From an uncultured Porphyromonadaceae bacterium (GTDB lineage Bacteria > Bacteroidota > Bacteroidia > Bacteroidales > Muribaculaceae): DNA of 31,301 bases. Each line of letters begins with the position of its first letter. Position 1 is the stretch's first letter. Where the stretch lies: contig URMA01000031.1 in assembly GCA_900548875.1 (NCBI GenBank), positions 1 through 31,301 of the forward strand, read 5' to 3'. The notes beneath the pieces were generated by a model. It was not told the origin of the DNA, made no database searches, and saw nothing but the letters and a program-made list of their open reading frames with translations. Both the position numbers and the translations under genes were made by a program. Positions 30,371 through 31,301 of this stretch are shown here, in pieces.

Positions 30371-31301
30371 ATGCGTTATACCTATGTCCGGCAGCACGAC
30401 ACCACAGACTGCGCTGCCGCCTGTCTCGCAATGGTGTGCCTCCATTACAAAAAGGAGATCACCATCACCCGCCTGCGGGACATGATGGGTACCGACCTGA
30501 AAGGCACAAACCTGACCGGTATGGAAAAGGCAGCGCAGGAGCTGGGATTCAGCACCGCCGCCGTCCGCGTAGACCGGGAAAACTTCCTCAGCGAATTCAC
30601 CACTCCCTGTATTGCACAGGTCATCACCGACGAGGGTCTGGCCCACTTTGTGACGGTCTTCAAGAAGACCACCATCAAAGATGACGGCGAGCGGCGTCGG
30701 CATATGCTCCGGCAGGAAGAGGAGCGCAAGAAGTGCGCTGACGAAGGAAAGAAGTTCAAATGCCGCGACTACGTCATCATCGGCGACCCGGCAAAAGAGC
30801 TGAAAAAAATCTCACTCGATGAGTTCTACAAGAACTTTACCGGCGTTCTGCTCCTGATGACCCCGACCTCGGAGTTCAAGGCAGGCAAGCAGAAACAGGG
30901 CAGCATGGTCAAGCGTTTCCTCGACCTGCTGCTGCCGCAGAAGAAGCTTTTCTTCTACGCCATCCTCAGCTCGGTCATCATGACCGTTCTGGGTATCGCA
31001 TCCTCGATGTATAACAAAATACTGATGGATGAGATACTCCCCTACGGCCTGAAGAGCCTGTTGGTGGCTGTTATTCTGGTGTTCAGCATTGTGAGCGTCA
31101 CCAGCGCACTCATCAGTATGGTGCGGCAGTGGGTGCTCATCTATCTGTCCATCAAGGTCGATATTCCCCTGATGCTGGGCTACTTCGGGCATGTTTTCAA
31201 ACTGCCCATGAAGTTCTTCGCCACCCGCAAGACCGGCGAGATCACCACCCGCTACTCCGACGCCAGCACCATCAAATCGGTGTTCACCAGCATTGCGCTG
31301 A
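30371..31301 (+). CDS. Peptidase-containing ABC transporter (C39, PCAT type), 5' part
   Basis: Such transporters cut the leader from a double-glycine-type peptide (bacteriocin, pheromone) and export it. The 310 visible residues hold an N-terminal C39 cysteine protease domain (about 5-165) with Cys14 in DTTDCAAAC, His92 in GLAHFVTVF and Asp139 in IIGDPAKE, a full catalytic triad. The membrane domain follows, with helices about 193-212 and 229-250 and the loop ATRKTGEITTRYSD typical of this class. A charged insert (about 100-133) separates His and Asp and is unusual. The ATP-binding domain lies outside the window. Many C/G third positions, the ribosome binding site and general similarity to exporters of gut Clostridia suggest a Firmicutes source. 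No substrate peptide gene is visible. Confidence 0.85.
   Translation, partial: MRYTYVRQHDTTDCAAACLAMVCLHYKKEITITRLRDMMGTDLKGTNLTGMEKAAQELGFSTAAVRVDRENFLSEFTTPCIAQVITDEGLAHFVTVFKKTTIKDDGERRRHMLRQEEERKKCADEGKKFKCRDYVIIGDPAKELKKISLDEFYKNFTGVLLLMTPTSEFKAGKQKQGSMVKRFLDLLLPQKKLFFYAILSSVIMTVLGIASSMYNKILMDEILPYGLKSLLVAVILVFSIVSVTSALISMVRQWVLIYLSIKVDIPLMLGYFGHVFKLPMKFFATRKTGEITTRYSDASTIKSVFTSIAL

Noticed and set aside
29426..31301. A natural GH16-peptidase-ABC exporter fusion protein
   Set aside because: GH16 is cut before its last strands, the spacer is unlike either family, and the exporter has its own ribosome binding site. A secreted glucanase joined to a cytoplasm-facing protease domain makes no topological sense.

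Overview
The window is Bacteroidota chromosome, most likely order Bacteroidales (Bacteroidaceae/Prevotellaceae-like). The support is a SusC/SusD pair, genes without Shine-Dalgarno sequences, repeated matches to the Bacteroidota -7 promoter box TAnnTTTG, a BspA-type leucine-rich repeat protein, DUF3575 and DUF4834 family proteins, and type IX secretion-like C-terminal tails. The last ~1.06 kb looks different: more GC-rich, Shine-Dalgarno-led and Firmicutes-like.

Layout. 1-1.6 kb: a class II Fic protein with a C-terminal winged helix, bracketed by two nearly identical 47-bp repeats. 1.8-4.0 kb: an outer-membrane DUF3575 protein and a secreted endonuclease/exonuclease/phosphatase-family hydrolase. 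4.1-10.3 kb, minus strand: housekeeping genes in the order BspA-like LRR protein, trmB, mrp, bcp, recA, proC, ssb. 10.4-11.5 kb, minus: a LexA/S24-type repressor translationally coupled to a small membrane protein, with a candidate operator over its promoter. 11.57-12.06 kb: a gene-free, hairpin-rich stretch with its own promoter and terminator, a candidate non-coding RNA. 12.2-16.4 kb, minus: pheT-yebC and an RluA-family pseudouridine synthase. 16.7-18.6 kb, plus: psd-pssA-DUF4834, the phosphatidylethanolamine pathway, behind a dual promoter.

19-30.2 kb is a polysaccharide utilization locus: a divergent membrane-spanning SusR/HTCS-like regulator, then susC-like, susD-like, a probable surface glycan-binding protein and two tandem GH16 beta-glucanases. 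A beta-1,3- or mixed-linkage glucan (laminarin/lichenin type) is the likely substrate. The intergenic promoter region has a perfect 12-bp direct repeat spaced 22 bp apart, a good candidate binding site for the regulator. GC-rich terminator-like hairpins flank the third gene and may set unequal expression.

At about 30,241 the second GH16 gene stops matching its family just before its last beta strands. After a ~130-bp spacer in the same reading frame, a C39-peptidase ABC exporter (PCAT) begins with its own ribosome binding site and runs off the window. I read this as a contig chimera or a recent foreign insertion, not a natural fusion enzyme.

The most promising undescribed items are the structured RNA candidate at 11.57-12.03 kb, the repeat-flanked fic gene, and the operator-like repeats of the S24 repressor and of the glucan locus. 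No tRNA, rRNA, CRISPR array, insertion sequence or prophage was seen.
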